A stretch of DNA of 64,000 bases from Actinacidiphila glaucinigra (GTDB lineage Bacteria > Actinomycetota > Actinomycetes > Streptomycetales > Streptomycetaceae), in contig NZ_FZOF01000006.1 of assembly GCF_900188405.1 (NCBI RefSeq), positions 124,001 to 188,000 of the forward strand, given 5' to 3'. This document shows positions 42,425-54,873 of the stretch, in pieces (the stretch's first letter is position 1; each line of letters begins with the position of its first letter). The notes beneath the pieces were generated by a model, which worked only from the letters and a program-made list of their open reading frames with translations, made no database searches and was not told the origin of the DNA. A program made the translations under genes and the position numbers.

Positions 42425-43512
42425 TTGAGCATCCTCACCAAGACCGAGGCGGGGCCGCCCGGGCCCGGGGACCCCGCGCCGTCCGGGCCGTTCCTGTCGG
42501 TCCGCGACCTGTACGTGCAGTTCGCCACCGAGGACGGCGTGGTCAAGGCCGTCGACGGGCTCTCCTTCGACCTGGAGCGGGGCAGGACCCTGGGCATCGT
42601 CGGCGAGTCCGGCTCGGGCAAGTCGGTCACCAACCTGGCCGTCCTCGGTCTGCACAACCCGCGCAACACCACCATCCGCGGTGAGATCGTGCTGGACGGG
42701 CAGGAGCTGACGGGCGCCTCCGAGCGGACCCTGGAGCGGCTGCGCGGCCGGAAGATGGCGATGATCTTCCAGGACTCGCTCACCGCGCTCTCCCCGTACT
42801 ACACGGTCGGCCGGCAGATCGCCGAGCCGTACATGAAGCACATGGGCGCCTCGCGGAAGGCCGCCCGGGAGCGGGCGATCGAGATGCTGGCCCGGGTGGG
42901 CATCCCGCAGCCGCGGCTGCGGGTGGACGACTTCCCGCACCAGTTCTCCGGGGGCATGCGGCAGCGCGCGATGATCGCGATGGCGCTGGTCTGCGACCCG
43001 GCGCTGGTCATCGCGGACGAGCCGACGACGGCCCTGGACGTCACCGTGCAGGCCCAGATCCTCGACCTGCTCAAGGACCTGCAGCGGGAGACCGGCACGG
43101 CGATCGTCATCATCACCCACGACCTGGGGGTGGTCGCGAACACGGCGGACGACGTGATGGTGATGTACGCGGGGCGCTGCGTGGAGCGCGGCACCGTGCG
43201 CGAGATCCTGAAGTCGCCCGAACACCCCTACTCCTGGGGCCTGCTGGCCTCCATCCCACGGCTGTCGGCACCGGTGGACCTGCCCCTGTCCCCGATCCCC
43301 GGCGCCCCGCCCAGCCTGCTCAACCCGCCCTCCGGGTGCCCCTTCCACCCGCGCTGCGCCTTCGCCGAGGAGGTGGGCGGCGGGCGCTGCGCGACCGTGC
43401 GGCCCGGCATACCCGAGGACGAACGGCGCGGCTTCGCCTGCCATCTGGGCCGGGAACGGAAACGGGAGATCTTCACCGGGCAGATCCAGCCGCGGCTGGG
43501 CGGAGGTGCGCG

Positions 43513-43516
<4 letters not shown>
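42425..43516 (+). CDS. peptide ABC importer ATPase (OppD/DppD type)
   Basis: The 363-aa protein has Walker A GESGSGKS near residue 60, signature [15 protein letters not shown] near 180, Walker [13 protein letters not shown] and the H-loop IITHDLGVV. The C-terminal oligopeptide/dipeptide domain has [12 protein letters not shown] with the cysteines that bind an Fe-S cluster in several OppD/DppD proteins. The start is TTG 42425 after GGAGAAG. The stop overlaps the next ATPase gene by four bases (GTGA). Confidence 0.92.
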
Positions 43517-44622
<1,106 letters not shown>

Positions 44623-44653
44623 CCCGGGCCGACAGACGTCTCCGTTCGGACCC

Positions 44654-44693
44654 CGGCCCGCGCCCACACCCCTGCACCACCGGGCGCGGGCCG
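44654..44693. terminator. bidirectional terminator hairpin between two importer operons
   Basis: A perfect 12-bp inverted repeat (CGGCCCGCGCCC and its complement) with a 16-nt loop lies between the convergent ATPase genes ending at 44622 and 44744. Confidence 0.75.
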
Positions 44694-44743
44694 TGCCCTG
44701 TTGTGGCTCGGTTCGCCTCCGGGGCGCCCTCGGCGCCTTCGGC

Positions 44744-45776
<1,033 letters not shown>

Positions 45777-45793
<17 letters not shown>

Positions 45794-46802
45794 CGAGGCA
45801 CTCCCTCCAGAAGTGGCAGGCGCTGCCCCGCCGGGCGCTGATCCGGTACAGCTCCGGCTCGTCGGTGGCGCACACGTCGCGGGCCAGCGGGCAGCGCGGA
45901 TGGAAGGCGCAACCGGTGGGGATGTTCAGCAGGTTCGGGGGCAGGCCCTTGATCGCGTAGAGCTCCCGGCCCTTCTGGTCCAGGCGCGGGATCGACTCCA
46001 GCAGGCCCTTGGTGTACGGGTGCGCCGGGCGCTTGTAGATCTCGTGCACGGGCGCGGTCTCCACGATGCGCCCGGCGTACATCACCGCGATGTGGTCCGC
46101 GACGTCGGCGACCACGCCGAGGTCGTGGGTGATCAGGATCAGGCCCATGCCGTACTCGCGCTGCAGCTCCGCGAGGAGCTCCATGACCTGCGCCTGCACG
46201 GTGACGTCGAGTGCGGTGGTCGGCTCGTCGGCGATGATCAGCTCGGGCTCCAGGGCGAGCGCCATCGCGATCATGACGCGCTGGCGCATGCCACCGGAGA
46301 ACTGGTGCGGATACTGCCCGACGCGATCGCGCGCCGCGGGGATGCGCACCCGGTCCATCAGCTCCACGGCCCTGGCCCGGGCGTCCTTGCGGGACATCCC
46401 CCGGTGCACCCGGAACATCTCGCCGAGTTGCTCGCCCACGGTCAGCACCGGGTTGAGGGCGGACAGCGCGTCCTGGAAGATCATCGCCATCCTGGCGCCG
46501 CGCACCCTGCGGCGCTCCTCGGCGCCCATGGTGAGCAGGTCCTCGCCGCGGAAGAGGATCTCGCCTCGGGTGACGAACCCGGGCGGCGAGTCGAGGATGC
46601 CCATGACGGCCTGCGCGGTCACCGACTTGCCGGAGCCGGACTCGCCGAGCACGGCGAGCGTCTGGCGGGGGCGCACCGCGTAGGAGACCCCGTTGACGGC
46701 CCGGGCGACGCCGTCCCGGGTGCGGAACTCCACGTGCAGATCGCGTACGTCGAGCAGGGGCGGCTCGTCCTGGGCCGCGGTGGCCGTCGCTCCTTCGTCC
46801 AT
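45777..46802 (-). CDS. peptide ABC importer ATPase, OppD of the second operon
   Basis: The 341-aa protein has [36 protein letters not shown], Walker [16 protein letters not shown] and the C-terminal [14 protein letters not shown]. It starts at ATG 46802, whose A is the last base of the OppC stop (TGATG). It closely matches the ATPase at 57817-58872. Confidence 0.92.
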
Positions 46803-47803
46803 CAGCGCAGCTTGGGGTCGAGGGCGTCGCGCACCGCGTCACCGAGCATGATGAAGGCCAGCACCGTCACGCTCAGCGCGCCGGCCGGCCAGAGCAGCAT
46901 GTGCGGGGCGTTGCGGATCTGGGTGGAGGCCTGGGAGATGTCGATGCCCCAGGAGACGGTGGGCGGTTTCAGCCCGACACCGAGGTACGACAGGGTGGCC
47001 TCCAGGGAGATGTACGTGCCGAGCGCGATGGTCGCGACGACGATGACGGGCGCGACGGCGTTGGGCGCGATGTGCCGCAGCAGCACCCGGGTGTTGCCGG
47101 CGCCGAGGGCGCGGGCGGCCTGGACGTAGTCGTTCTGCTTGGCGGTGATCACCGAGCCGCGGGCGATGCGGCCGATCTGCGGCCAGCCGAGCAGCACGAT
47201 GAAGCCCACCACCGGCCAGACGGTGGTGCTGGTGACCACGGACAGGAAGACCAGTCCGCCGAGGACGATCGGGATGCCGAAGAAGATGTCGCTCACCCGT
47301 GAGAGCACCGCGTCCGCCCAGCTCCCGTGGTAGCCGGCGAGGCCGCCGAGCAGCGCGCCGAGCAGGGCGGCGCCGACGGTGGCGCAGACGCCGACGGTCA
47401 CCGAGGCGCGCGCCCCGTGGACGACCCGGGTGTAGACGTCGCACCCCTGGGTGTCGAAGCCGAAGGGGTGGCCGGGCGCGGAGCCCTGCTGGGAGTTGTC
47501 CAGGTTGCAGCTGAGCGGGTTGCCGGGGGCGATGAGCCGCGGCCAGACGGAGATGACGACGAGGAAGAGGATGACCAGCGCGGCGATCACGAAGACCGGG
47601 TTGCGCCGCAGGTCCCGCCAGGCGTCCGACCACAGGCTGTGCGGCCGGTCCGCGCCGGGCCGGTCCGCGGGGACGGCCGGTGCCCTGCCGGGGCCGGGCG
47701 CCCGTTCCAGGCTGCGTGCCTCGTCCTGGCCGAGTCCCATGGCGGCCCCCGTCCCGCCGGCCGGCTCCACGGCCTCGTCGGGGTGGTTGCGCGGCTCAGG
47801 CAT
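46802..47803 (-). CDS. peptide ABC importer permease, OppC of the second operon
   Basis: The 333-aa protein has a charged Pro-rich N-terminus, a first helix (PVFVIAALVILFLVVISVW), an external loop with HPFGFDTQGCDVYTRVVHGAR and five further helices with the loop KQNDYVQAARALGAGNTRVLLRHIAPN. Its ATG at 47803 overlaps the OppB stop by eight bases, as in the operon at 56712-62560. It pairs with OppB to form the membrane pore of the importer. Confidence 0.91.
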   Translation of the reverse strand: MPEPRNHPDEAVEPAGGTGAAMGLGQDEARSLERAPGPGRAPAVPADRPGADRPHSLWSDAWRDLRRNPVFVIAALVILFLVVISVWPRLIAPGNPLSCNLDNSQQGSAPGHPFGFDTQGCDVYTRVVHGARASVTVGVCATVGAALLGALLGGLAGYHGSWADAVLSRVSDIFFGIPIVLGGLVFLSVVTSTTVWPVVGFIVLLGWPQIGRIARGSVITAKQNDYVQAARALGAGNTRVLLRHIAPNAVAPVIVVATIALGTYISLEATLSYLGVGLKPPTVSWGIDISQASTQIRNAPHMLLWPAGALSVTVLAFIMLGDAVRDALDPKLR

Positions 47804-48719
47804 AGCGGATCCTCGGGTCGAGGACGGCGTAGAGGAGGTCGACCAGCAGGTTCGCCAGGAGGAAGACGATGACCAGGATGGTCACGAAGCCCACCACGGT
47901 GGCCGAGTCCAGCCGGAGGATGCCCTGGTAGAGCTGGTAGCCCACGCCGTGGATGTTGAAGATGCGCTCGGTGACGATGGCCCCTCCCATCAGCGCCCCG
48001 ATGTCGGTGCCGATGAAGGTGACCACCGGGATGAGCGAGTTGCGCAGCAGATGACGGGTGATCACCCGGCGGCGCGGCAGGCCCTTGGCGACGGCGGTCC
48101 TGACGTAGTCGGCGCGGATGTTCTCCACGACGGAGGTGCGGCTGAGCCGGGTGACGTAGGCGAGCGAGGTCAGGGCCAGCACGAGCGCCGGCACGATCAG
48201 TTCGTCGAACCGGGCCTCGGAGGAGACCGAGGGCGCGATGAGGTTCCACTTGACGCCGAGCAGGTACTGCAGCACGTAGCCGGTGACGAAGGTCGGCACG
48301 GAGATGACCAGGAGGGTGCCGAGCAGCGTCGCGGTGTCCGCGGGACGGCCGCGGCGCAGCCCGGTGAGCACACCGAGGGTGATGCCGATGACGATCTCGA
48401 AGAGGATGGCGAGGACCGTCAGCCGCAGCGTGACGGGCAGGGCGGAGGCCAGCAGCTCGGTGACCGGCCGGCCGTTCCAGGCGACCCCGAAGTCGCCCCG
48501 GAAGATCTGCCCCATGTAGCGCAGGTACTGCTGCCACAGCGGGTGGTCCAGGTACAGGTCGTGGCGGATCTGCGCGGCCGTGGCGGGGTCGCAGGCGCGG
48601 TCCCCGCAGCGGGCCTGGACCGGGTCGCCGAGCGCGTACACCATGACGAAGATCAGCACGGTGGTGCCGGCGAAGACCGGGATCATCTGCAGCAGACGGC
48701 GGATGACGTACCGTCCCAT
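47796..48719 (-). CDS. peptide ABC importer permease, OppB of the second operon
   Basis: The 307-aa protein starts with MGRYVIRRLLQMIPVFAGTT, the usual OppB opening, and has six helices with the loop RADYVRTAVAKGLPRRRVITRHLLRN. The first external loop includes ARCGDRACDP, a cysteine pair absent from the equivalent protein at 59839 (ALFGDKGADP). ATG 48719 is only 5 bp after the binding-protein stop. The track start at 48824 lies inside the binding-protein gene and is rejected. Confidence 0.91.
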   Translation of the reverse strand: MGRYVIRRLLQMIPVFAGTTVLIFVMVYALGDPVQARCGDRACDPATAAQIRHDLYLDHPLWQQYLRYMGQIFRGDFGVAWNGRPVTELLASALPVTLRLTVLAILFEIVIGITLGVLTGLRRGRPADTATLLGTLLVISVPTFVTGYVLQYLLGVKWNLIAPSVSSEARFDELIVPALVLALTSLAYVTRLSRTSVVENIRADYVRTAVAKGLPRRRVITRHLLRNSLIPVVTFIGTDIGALMGGAIVTERIFNIHGVGYQLYQGILRLDSATVVGFVTILVIVFLLANLLVDLLYAVLDPRIRYA

Positions 48720-48724
48720 GGGCG

Positions 48725-50350
48725 TCAGCCGACCTTGATCTGGTTGAAGACGGGGACGCTGAACGGGTTGAGGGCGACGCCCGAGAGCCGCTGCGACCAG
48801 CCCGCGCTGCCGTTCTGGTACCACAGGGCGATCGCCGGGACCTGCTGCGGCAGGATCCGCTCGGCCTCCTTGAAGGTGTCGACGGCCTTGGCGCGGTCGC
48901 TCTCGGCGTTCGCCCGGTCGATCAGCCGGTCGAAGCGGGGGTCGCTGAAATGGGCGTCGTTGGAGGAGGCGCCGGTGTAGTACAGCGGCTGCAGGAAGTT
49001 CTGGATCAGCGGGTAGTCCATCTGCCAGCCGGCCCGGAACGGGTTCTTCATCTGCCGGCCCACGATCTGGTTGCGGAAGTCGGCGAAGGTGCCGACGGGG
49101 TCGCCGACGCAGGCGTCGTCCTTGCCCAGCGCGTTGTTGATGCTGTTGCAGACCGCGTCGACCCAGTCCCGGTGGGAGCCGCTGTCCGCGTTGTACGTGA
49201 TCCTCATGGTGCCGCCGGGCAGGCCGCCGCCCTCCTTGACCAGCTGCCTGGCCCGGGCGGGGTCGTACTCGCAGACCCGGCCGCAGAGCGTGTCGTCGAA
49301 GCCGCCCTCCGCGCCGAGCACGGGTGAGGTCCAGTCCCGTGCCGGGATGCGGGTGTTCTGGAAGATCTTCCGGGTGATCTGCTTGCGGTTGATCGCCATG
49401 GAGATGCCCTGGCGGAGCTTCTCGGAGTCCTCGCCCGACCAGGCCTTGTCGTAGAGCGGGAAGGCGAGGGTCTGGATGATGCCGGCCGGCGTGTTGAGGT
49501 AGCGGCCGTCCAGGTCGGCCCGCACGTTCTTCAACTGGGCGGCGGGGACGTCGTCGACCAGGTCGAGGTTGCCGGCCTGCAGGTCGGTGTAGGCGGTGTT
49601 GTTGTCCGTGTAGACCTTGAGGTCCACGCCTCCGTTGACGGCCGCGTCGCCGCCCTTGTACCCGTCCCAGGCGCGCAACTGCATGCCCTGGCCCTTGGTG
49701 TAGGACTCGACGCGGTACGGGCCGTTGCCGACGGGCTTCCTCAGCCAGGCGGCGTGGTCCGTGAAGAAGACCCGCGGCAGGGGCATGAAGGCGGCGTAGC
49801 CGAGGGTGTCGGGCCAGGTGGAGAACTTCTGGTTGAGTTCGACGGTGAAGTTCAGGTCGTCCTGCCTGGTCAGGCCGGAGAGCTTTTGGGCGGCCGGCTT
49901 CCCGGACTCCGGATGGACCTTGTCGTAGCCCTCGACGTACCGGAAGAAGGACGCGTTGATCTGCTTGTTCGTCACGAGCGCCGCGTAGTTCCAGGCGTCG
50001 ATGAACGAAGCGGAGGTGACCTTCTCGCCGTTGCCGAAGGTCCAGCCGTCCTTGAGCCTGATCCTGAACGTCCGCTGGTCCGTGGTCTCGATCGAGTCGG
50101 CGAGGACGTTCTCCGCGGCCGCCGTCCTCGGGTCGTACTTCTTCAGACCGCGGAAGATCATGTCCAGCACCTTGCCGCCCTGCACCTCATTGGTGTTGGC
50201 GGGCTCCAGCGGATTCTGCGGATCGGTCCACGAGGCGCTGAGCACCCCGGAGCCGTCCGTCGCGCGGCCGCCGTCCCCACCTCCGCAGCCCGTCGCCACC
50301 AGGGCGGCCACGGCCGCGCCGACGGCCCACCTCGCCGCGCTCCGTCGCAT
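48725..50350 (-). CDS. peptide-binding lipoprotein of the second operon
   Basis: The 541-aa protein has the lipobox LVATGC (lipid-bound Cys22) and SBP_bac_5 features: DPQNPLEPANTNEVQGGKVL, LKDGWTFGNGEKVTSASFIDAWNY and the late TFKEAERILPQQVPAIALWYQNG. It is the first gene of a five-gene operon in the order binding protein, B, C, D, F. ATG 50350 has a strong GAGGAGG site. Unlike the operons at 38429 and 62560 there is no hairpin after it. Confidence 0.92.
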   Translation of the reverse strand: MRRSAARWAVGAAVAALVATGCGGGDGGRATDGSGVLSASWTDPQNPLEPANTNEVQGGKVLDMIFRGLKKYDPRTAAAENVLADSIETTDQRTFRIRLKDGWTFGNGEKVTSASFIDAWNYAALVTNKQINASFFRYVEGYDKVHPESGKPAAQKLSGLTRQDDLNFTVELNQKFSTWPDTLGYAAFMPLPRVFFTDHAAWLRKPVGNGPYRVESYTKGQGMQLRAWDGYKGGDAAVNGGVDLKVYTDNNTAYTDLQAGNLDLVDDVPAAQLKNVRADLDGRYLNTPAGIIQTLAFPLYDKAWSGEDSEKLRQGISMAINRKQITRKIFQNTRIPARDWTSPVLGAEGGFDDTLCGRVCEYDPARARQLVKEGGGLPGGTMRITYNADSGSHRDWVDAVCNSINNALGKDDACVGDPVGTFADFRNQIVGRQMKNPFRAGWQMDYPLIQNFLQPLYYTGASSNDAHFSDPRFDRLIDRANAESDRAKAVDTFKEAERILPQQVPAIALWYQNGSAGWSQRLSGVALNPFSVPVFNQIKVG

Positions 50351-50757
50351 CGGATGCCTCCTCGGGGAGCTCTACGCCATGAAGGACACGAGGCTCACCA
50401 TGACATCGCAAACCCTGACATATTGCACAGCGGCTCACCGGCCCGCGGGCACCCCCGAAGAGGACTGAGGGTTTTCCCTATACGCCGGGCCGTCAATAAG
50501 GGCCATCCCGATAGTCGGGTTAAATTTCGACCAAAAAAATAAAGGATCCATCACGACGAACCGGCGCTCGTTGACGCGGCCATAATTCGGTTGCGAAAGT
50601 CCCATCAACCCGTCAGGCCCGGCCGGAATACGCACGACCTGCGCAGACGACCCGGGTGCAAATGTTTCGGCCGTGCTACACGAGTATGTCAGAAGCGGCC
50701 GGCGAAGAAAGTTCAATCTTGCTATTCGTTCGAACGAACCGACTGAGAGTGTGAGCC
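50351..50757. other. 407-bp divergent region between two importer operons
   Basis: It is lower in GC than its surroundings (for example 50520-50550, with seven A residues in a row at 50533-50539). It contains a short hairpin CCCGA-TAG-TCGGG at 50507-50519, the strong ribosome site of the lipoprotein gene, and a perfect 14-bp palindrome at 50725-50738. Promoters for both operons should be here, but no clear -35/-10 pair was found. Confidence 0.6.
50725..50738 (+). promoter_or_regulatory. perfect 14-bp palindrome, operator candidate
   Basis: TTCGTTCGAACGAA reads the same on both strands and ends 19 bp before the GTG at 50758. Its size and position fit a dimeric repressor site (for example TetR or GntR type) or an mRNA 5' hairpin covering the start. 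Confidence 0.45.
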
Positions 50758-51738
50758 GTGGGCCGTTACCTGCTGCGCCGACTGATCAACCACGTGGCGC
50801 TGGTTCTCATCGCGGCTTCACTCACGTACTTCCTGGCGGCGATCAGCCTGAACCCGCGCGCCAACTTCGCCGGCCGCAACCCCCCGGTGGCGGCCTCCTC
50901 GGTGACGGCCACGCTGAACGACTACAACCTCAACCCCGACACCCCGGTCGTGGTCCGCTTCGCCCACTGGGCGAACGGCGTGGCCCACGGGGACCTCGGA
51001 CGGACCGTCACCGGCGGTGAGGTCAACGACGAGTTCGCCCGGCGCGTCGGGGTGAGCACGCGCCTGCTGCTGATCGCCACCATCCTCGGCTCCATCGGCG
51101 GTGTCCTGGTCGGCGCCTGGGGGGCCATCAGGCAGTACCGGACATCGGACCGGGTCACCACGCTGGCCTCGTTCTTCGTCCTGGCCATGCCGGTGTTCGT
51201 CATCGCGGTGACGTTCAAGCTCTGGGCGATCGACATCAACGACGCCGTCGGGCACAAGGTCATCGAGTACACCGGTGAGTACGATCCCGGCCTGACCGGG
51301 ACGGGGGAGATCCTCCTCAGCCGGCTGCAGCACCTGCTGCTGCCCAGCCTGACCCTGATCGTCATCCAGGTCGCCCTCTACAGCCGCTACCAGCGCAGCA
51401 CCATGCTGGACGTGCTCGGCAGCGACTTCCTGCGCACCGCCCGGGCCAAGGGCCTGTCGCGGCGGGCGGCGCTGATGAAGCACGGCCTGCGCACCGCGGT
51501 CCTCCCCGTGGTCCCGCTGCTGGTCTACAACGTCGTCCTGCTCTTCACCGGTGCGACCTTCACCGAGAAGATCTACGGCTGGCACGGCATGGGCGAGTGG
51601 CTGGTCAACTCCATCAGCACGAACGACGTCAACGCGGTCGCCGCCGTCGGCATGTTCACGGCGTTCGTGGTCCTGATCGCCGGCCTTCTGTCCGATGTGC
51701 TCTACGCGGCGCTCGATCCCCGCGTACGGGTGCGCTGA
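50758..51738 (+). CDS. peptide ABC importer permease (OppB type) of the third operon
   Basis: The 326-aa protein begins [25 protein letters not shown], has six helices with a larger than usual first external loop (residues 40-90) and the loop [23 protein letters not shown]. It starts at GTG 50758. It is the first gene of a plus-strand operon with the order permease, permease, fused ATPase, binding protein. Confidence 0.9.
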   Translation: MGRYLLRRLINHVALVLIAASLTYFLAAISLNPRANFAGRNPPVAASSVTATLNDYNLNPDTPVVVRFAHWANGVAHGDLGRTVTGGEVNDEFARRVGVSTRLLLIATILGSIGGVLVGAWGAIRQYRTSDRVTTLASFFVLAMPVFVIAVTFKLWAIDINDAVGHKVIEYTGEYDPGLTGTGEILLSRLQHLLLPSLTLIVIQVALYSRYQRSTMLDVLGSDFLRTARAKGLSRRAALMKHGLRTAVLPVVPLLVYNVVLLFTGATFTEKIYGWHGMGEWLVNSISTNDVNAVAAVGMFTAFVVLIAGLLSDVLYAALDPRVRVR

Positions 51739-51792
51739 GACCCACCGCACCCCTCCGCCGCCCCGATCCCGCGTTCCCAGGAGCCTCCACCC

Positions 51793-52773
51793 ATGGCCGT
51801 CCAGACCCCCTCCGTACAGCCGCCCTCGCAGGCGCCCGCCGCGCCGGGCGACCAGCCCGCCCGGCGCCGCGCGAGCGGCCGGCTCCGGCTCACCGCAGTC
51901 CGCTTCTCGCGCAACCGCATGGCCCTGTTCGGGCTGGTCATGCTGGTCCTGCTCTTCCTGATGGCCTACGTCTCACCGCTGTTCTACAAGTGGGACTACA
52001 CCGAGCTCGACTTCACCGCCTTCCAGAAGCCGCCCTCGGGCGAGCACTGGTTCGGCACCGACCAGACGGGCTCCGACCTCTTCGCGCTCACCGCGCGCGG
52101 CATGCAGAAGTCGCTGGTCATCGGCATCCTGACCGGCCTCATCTGCACGTTCGTCGCCGCCGCGGTCGGCGCCGGCGCGGGCTACTTCGGCGGCTGGACG
52201 GACCGTTCCCTGATGTGGGTGGTCGACCTGCTGCTGGTGATGCCCAGCTTCCTGATCATCGCGGTGCTCTCGCCCCTGTTCCAGGGCACGACCTGGCTGG
52301 TGTTCGTGGTGCTGCTGGCGGCGTTCAGCTGGATGATCACCGGACGCGTGGTCCGCAGCATGACGCTCACCCTCAAGGACCGCGAATTCGTCAAGGCCGC
52401 CAAGTACATGGGCGTGCCCGCACCGGTCATCATCTTCCGGCACATCCTGCCGTCGATGGCCTCGATGCTGATCATCGACGGGACGATCCAGGTCGGCGCG
52501 GCGATCATCGGCGAGACCAGCCTGTCGTACTTCGGCTTCGGCGTGCAGTCCCCCGACGTCTCCCTGGGCACCGTCATCGCCACCGGCACGCCGGCGGCCC
52601 CGTCCTTCCCGTGGCTGTTCTACTTCCCGGCCGGGTGCCTGGTGCTGATCTGCCTGTCGATCGCCTTCATCGGCGACGGCCTGCGCGACGCGCTCGACCC
52701 CAACTCCAGCGGCGCCAAGGCCCGCGCCCCCCGCACCGCCAAGAGCACGTCCACGGAAGGACGCACGTCGTGA
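51793..52773 (+). CDS. peptide ABC importer permease (OppC type) of the third operon
   Basis: The 326-aa protein has a Pro/Ala-rich N-terminus, a first helix ([25 protein letters not shown]), the external motif [20 protein letters not shown], five more helices and the loop [27 protein letters not shown]. Its C-terminus [18 protein letters not shown] is typical. ATG 51793 has AGGAG upstream. The stop overlaps the start of the fused ATPase gene by four bases. Confidence 0.91.
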   Translation: MAVQTPSVQPPSQAPAAPGDQPARRRASGRLRLTAVRFSRNRMALFGLVMLVLLFLMAYVSPLFYKWDYTELDFTAFQKPPSGEHWFGTDQTGSDLFALTARGMQKSLVIGILTGLICTFVAAAVGAGAGYFGGWTDRSLMWVVDLLLVMPSFLIIAVLSPLFQGTTWLVFVVLLAAFSWMITGRVVRSMTLTLKDREFVKAAKYMGVPAPVIIFRHILPSMASMLIIDGTIQVGAAIIGETSLSYFGFGVQSPDVSLGTVIATGTPAAPSFPWLFYFPAGCLVLICLSIAFIGDGLRDALDPNSSGAKARAPRTAKSTSTEGRTS

Positions 52774-54842
52774 GCGAGACGCCCCCCGCCCTCGAGGTCA
52801 CCGACCTCCACGTCTCCTTCCCGAGCGAGGCCGGGCCGGTCAGGGCCGTACGGGGTGTGTCCTTCTCCGTGCGTCCCGGCGAGGTCCTCGGCATCGTCGG
52901 CGAGTCCGGCTCCGGCAAGTCCGTCTCCTCCCTCGCGGTCCTCGGGCTGCTCCCGGAGACCGCCGACATCAAGGGCTCGGTCAAACTCCACGGCCGCGAG
53001 CTGCTGGAGCTGGACGACCGGGACATGACGGAGATCCGCGGCAAGGACATCGCGATGGTCTTCCAGGACCCGTTGTCCGCGCTGACCCCGGTCTACTCGG
53101 TCGGCGACCAGATCGTCGAGGCGCTGCGGATCCACCAGGACCTGGACAAGGCCCAGGCCCGCAAGCGCGCGGTCGAACTGCTGGACCTGGTGGGCATCCC
53201 CGACCCGGCGCGGCGCGCCGGCGCCTTCCCGCACGAGTTCTCCGGCGGCATGCGCCAGCGCGCGATGATCGCCATGGCGATCGCCAACGACCCCGAGGTG
53301 ATCATCGCCGACGAGCCGACGACCGCCCTGGACGTGACCATCCAGGCGCAGATCCTGGACGTCCTGAAGAAGGCCCAGGAGGTCACCGGCGCCGCCATCG
53401 TCATGATCACCCATGACCTGGGCGTGGTGGCCGGCTTCGCGGACCGGGTCCAGGTGATGTACGCGGGCCGCCCGGTGGAGACCGGGACCGTGGACGACGT
53501 CTACTACCGCCCGCGCATGCCGTACACCATCGGCCTGCTCGGCTCGATCCCCCGGCTCGACGACGGCGGACGCCACGCGCTCACCCCGATCGACGGCAAC
53601 CCGCCCTCGCTGGTGGACCTGCCGGCCGGCTGCCCCTTCGCGGCCCGCTGCCCCATCGCGACCGACCTGTGCCGGCGCGTCGAGCCCGAGCTGACGGTGC
53701 GCGAGGGGGGCAACCACCCCACGGCCTGCCACCGCAGCCACGAGCTGGTGGCGGGCGGCTCCCTGGACCCCGCGACCATCTACCCGGTGCCGCCGCTGCC
53801 GAAGGCCCCGGCCGATTCCGTACCCCGCGAGGACCGTACCCCGGTGCTGGAGGTCGACGGGCTGGTCAAGCACTTCCCGCTGCTCTACGGCGCGGTCGTC
53901 AAGCGCAAGGTGGGCGAGGTACGCGCCGTCGACGGCATCAGCTTCGACATCCGCGAGGGCGAGACGCTCGGCCTGGTGGGCGAGTCGGGCTGCGGCAAGA
54001 CCACCACGCTGCTGGAGATCCTCGACCTGCCCTCCGGGCAGTCCGGCACGGTCACCGTCTTCGGCAAGGACATCCGGGGCCTGAAAGGCGCCGAGCGCAA
54101 GGCGCTCCGCCGTGACCTGCAGGTGGTCTTCCAGGACCCGATGGCCGCGCTCGACCCGCGGATGCCGGTCGGCGACATCCTCGGCGAGCCCCTGAAGACC
54201 CACGGCTGGTCCCGGGACCGCATCGCCGCCCGGGTGCCGGAGCTGCTGGGCCAGGTCGGCCTCGACCCCGACCACGTGGACCGCTTCCCCGCGGAGTTCT
54301 CCGGCGGTCAGCGGCAGCGCATCAGCATCGCGCGGGCGCTGGCGCTGGAGCCCAAGCTGGTCGTCCTCGACGAGCCGGTCTCGGCCCTGGACGTCTCCAT
54401 CCAGGCCGGTGTGCTCAACCTGCTGGACGAGCTCAAGGCGCGCATGAACCTGAGCTACCTCTTCGTGGCGCACGATCTGTCCGTCGTACGGCACATCGCC
54501 GACCGGATCGCGGTGATGTACCTCGGCCGGATCGTCGAACTCGGCTCCGCCGAGGCCGTCTTCGGGGCGCCCTCCCACCCGTACACCCAGGCGCTGCTCT
54601 CCGCCGTGCCGCTGCCCGACCCCCGCAAGGAGCGCGAGCGCAGGCGCATCCTGCTCACCGGCGACCTTCCCAGCCCCGCGGACGTGCCGACCGGCTGCCG
54701 ATTCCGCAACCGCTGCCCGAAGTTCGCCTCCCTCGACGAGTCCGACCGCGGCCGGTGCCGCGAGGAGGACCCGGCACCGACCGGCCTGGCGGGCGACCAC
54801 ACCGCGGCCTGCCACTTCGCCGCCGCCGTCACCGTCGTGTGA
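52770..54842 (+). CDS. fused OppD-OppF double ATPase of the third operon
   Basis: The 690-aa protein contains two complete ABC ATPase halves. Half one: Walker A GESGSGKS at 44-51, [27 protein letters not shown] and the C-terminal [14 protein letters not shown]. Half two: Walker A GESGCGKT at 404-411, [29 protein letters not shown] and [16 protein letters not shown]. The linker (about 325-360) is Pro-rich. It starts at GTG 52770 in a GTGA overlap with the permease. In the other three operons of this window these halves are separate genes. Confidence 0.92.
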   Translation: MSETPPALEVTDLHVSFPSEAGPVRAVRGVSFSVRPGEVLGIVGESGSGKSVSSLAVLGLLPETADIKGSVKLHGRELLELDDRDMTEIRGKDIAMVFQDPLSALTPVYSVGDQIVEALRIHQDLDKAQARKRAVELLDLVGIPDPARRAGAFPHEFSGGMRQRAMIAMAIANDPEVIIADEPTTALDVTIQAQILDVLKKAQEVTGAAIVMITHDLGVVAGFADRVQVMYAGRPVETGTVDDVYYRPRMPYTIGLLGSIPRLDDGGRHALTPIDGNPPSLVDLPAGCPFAARCPIATDLCRRVEPELTVREGGNHPTACHRSHELVAGGSLDPATIYPVPPLPKAPADSVPREDRTPVLEVDGLVKHFPLLYGAVVKRKVGEVRAVDGISFDIREGETLGLVGESGCGKTTTLLEILDLPSGQSGTVTVFGKDIRGLKGAERKALRRDLQVVFQDPMAALDPRMPVGDILGEPLKTHGWSRDRIAARVPELLGQVGLDPDHVDRFPAEFSGGQRQRISIARALALEPKLVVLDEPVSALDVSIQAGVLNLLDELKARMNLSYLFVAHDLSVVRHIADRIAVMYLGRIVELGSAEAVFGAPSHPYTQALLSAVPLPDPRKERERRRILLTGDLPSPADVPTGCRFRNRCPKFASLDESDRGRCREEDPAPTGLAGDHTAACHFAAAVTVV

Positions 54843-54873
54843 TGTCCCACCCCGCAAGAGGAGAGAGAGTCCG

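Noticed and set aside
39547..42783. 1078-codon open frame on the minus strand across the bldK-like operon
   Set aside because: It is antisense to a lipoprotein, a permease and part of an ATPase with clear family motifs; the long frame results from the lack of stop codons in GC-rich DNA.
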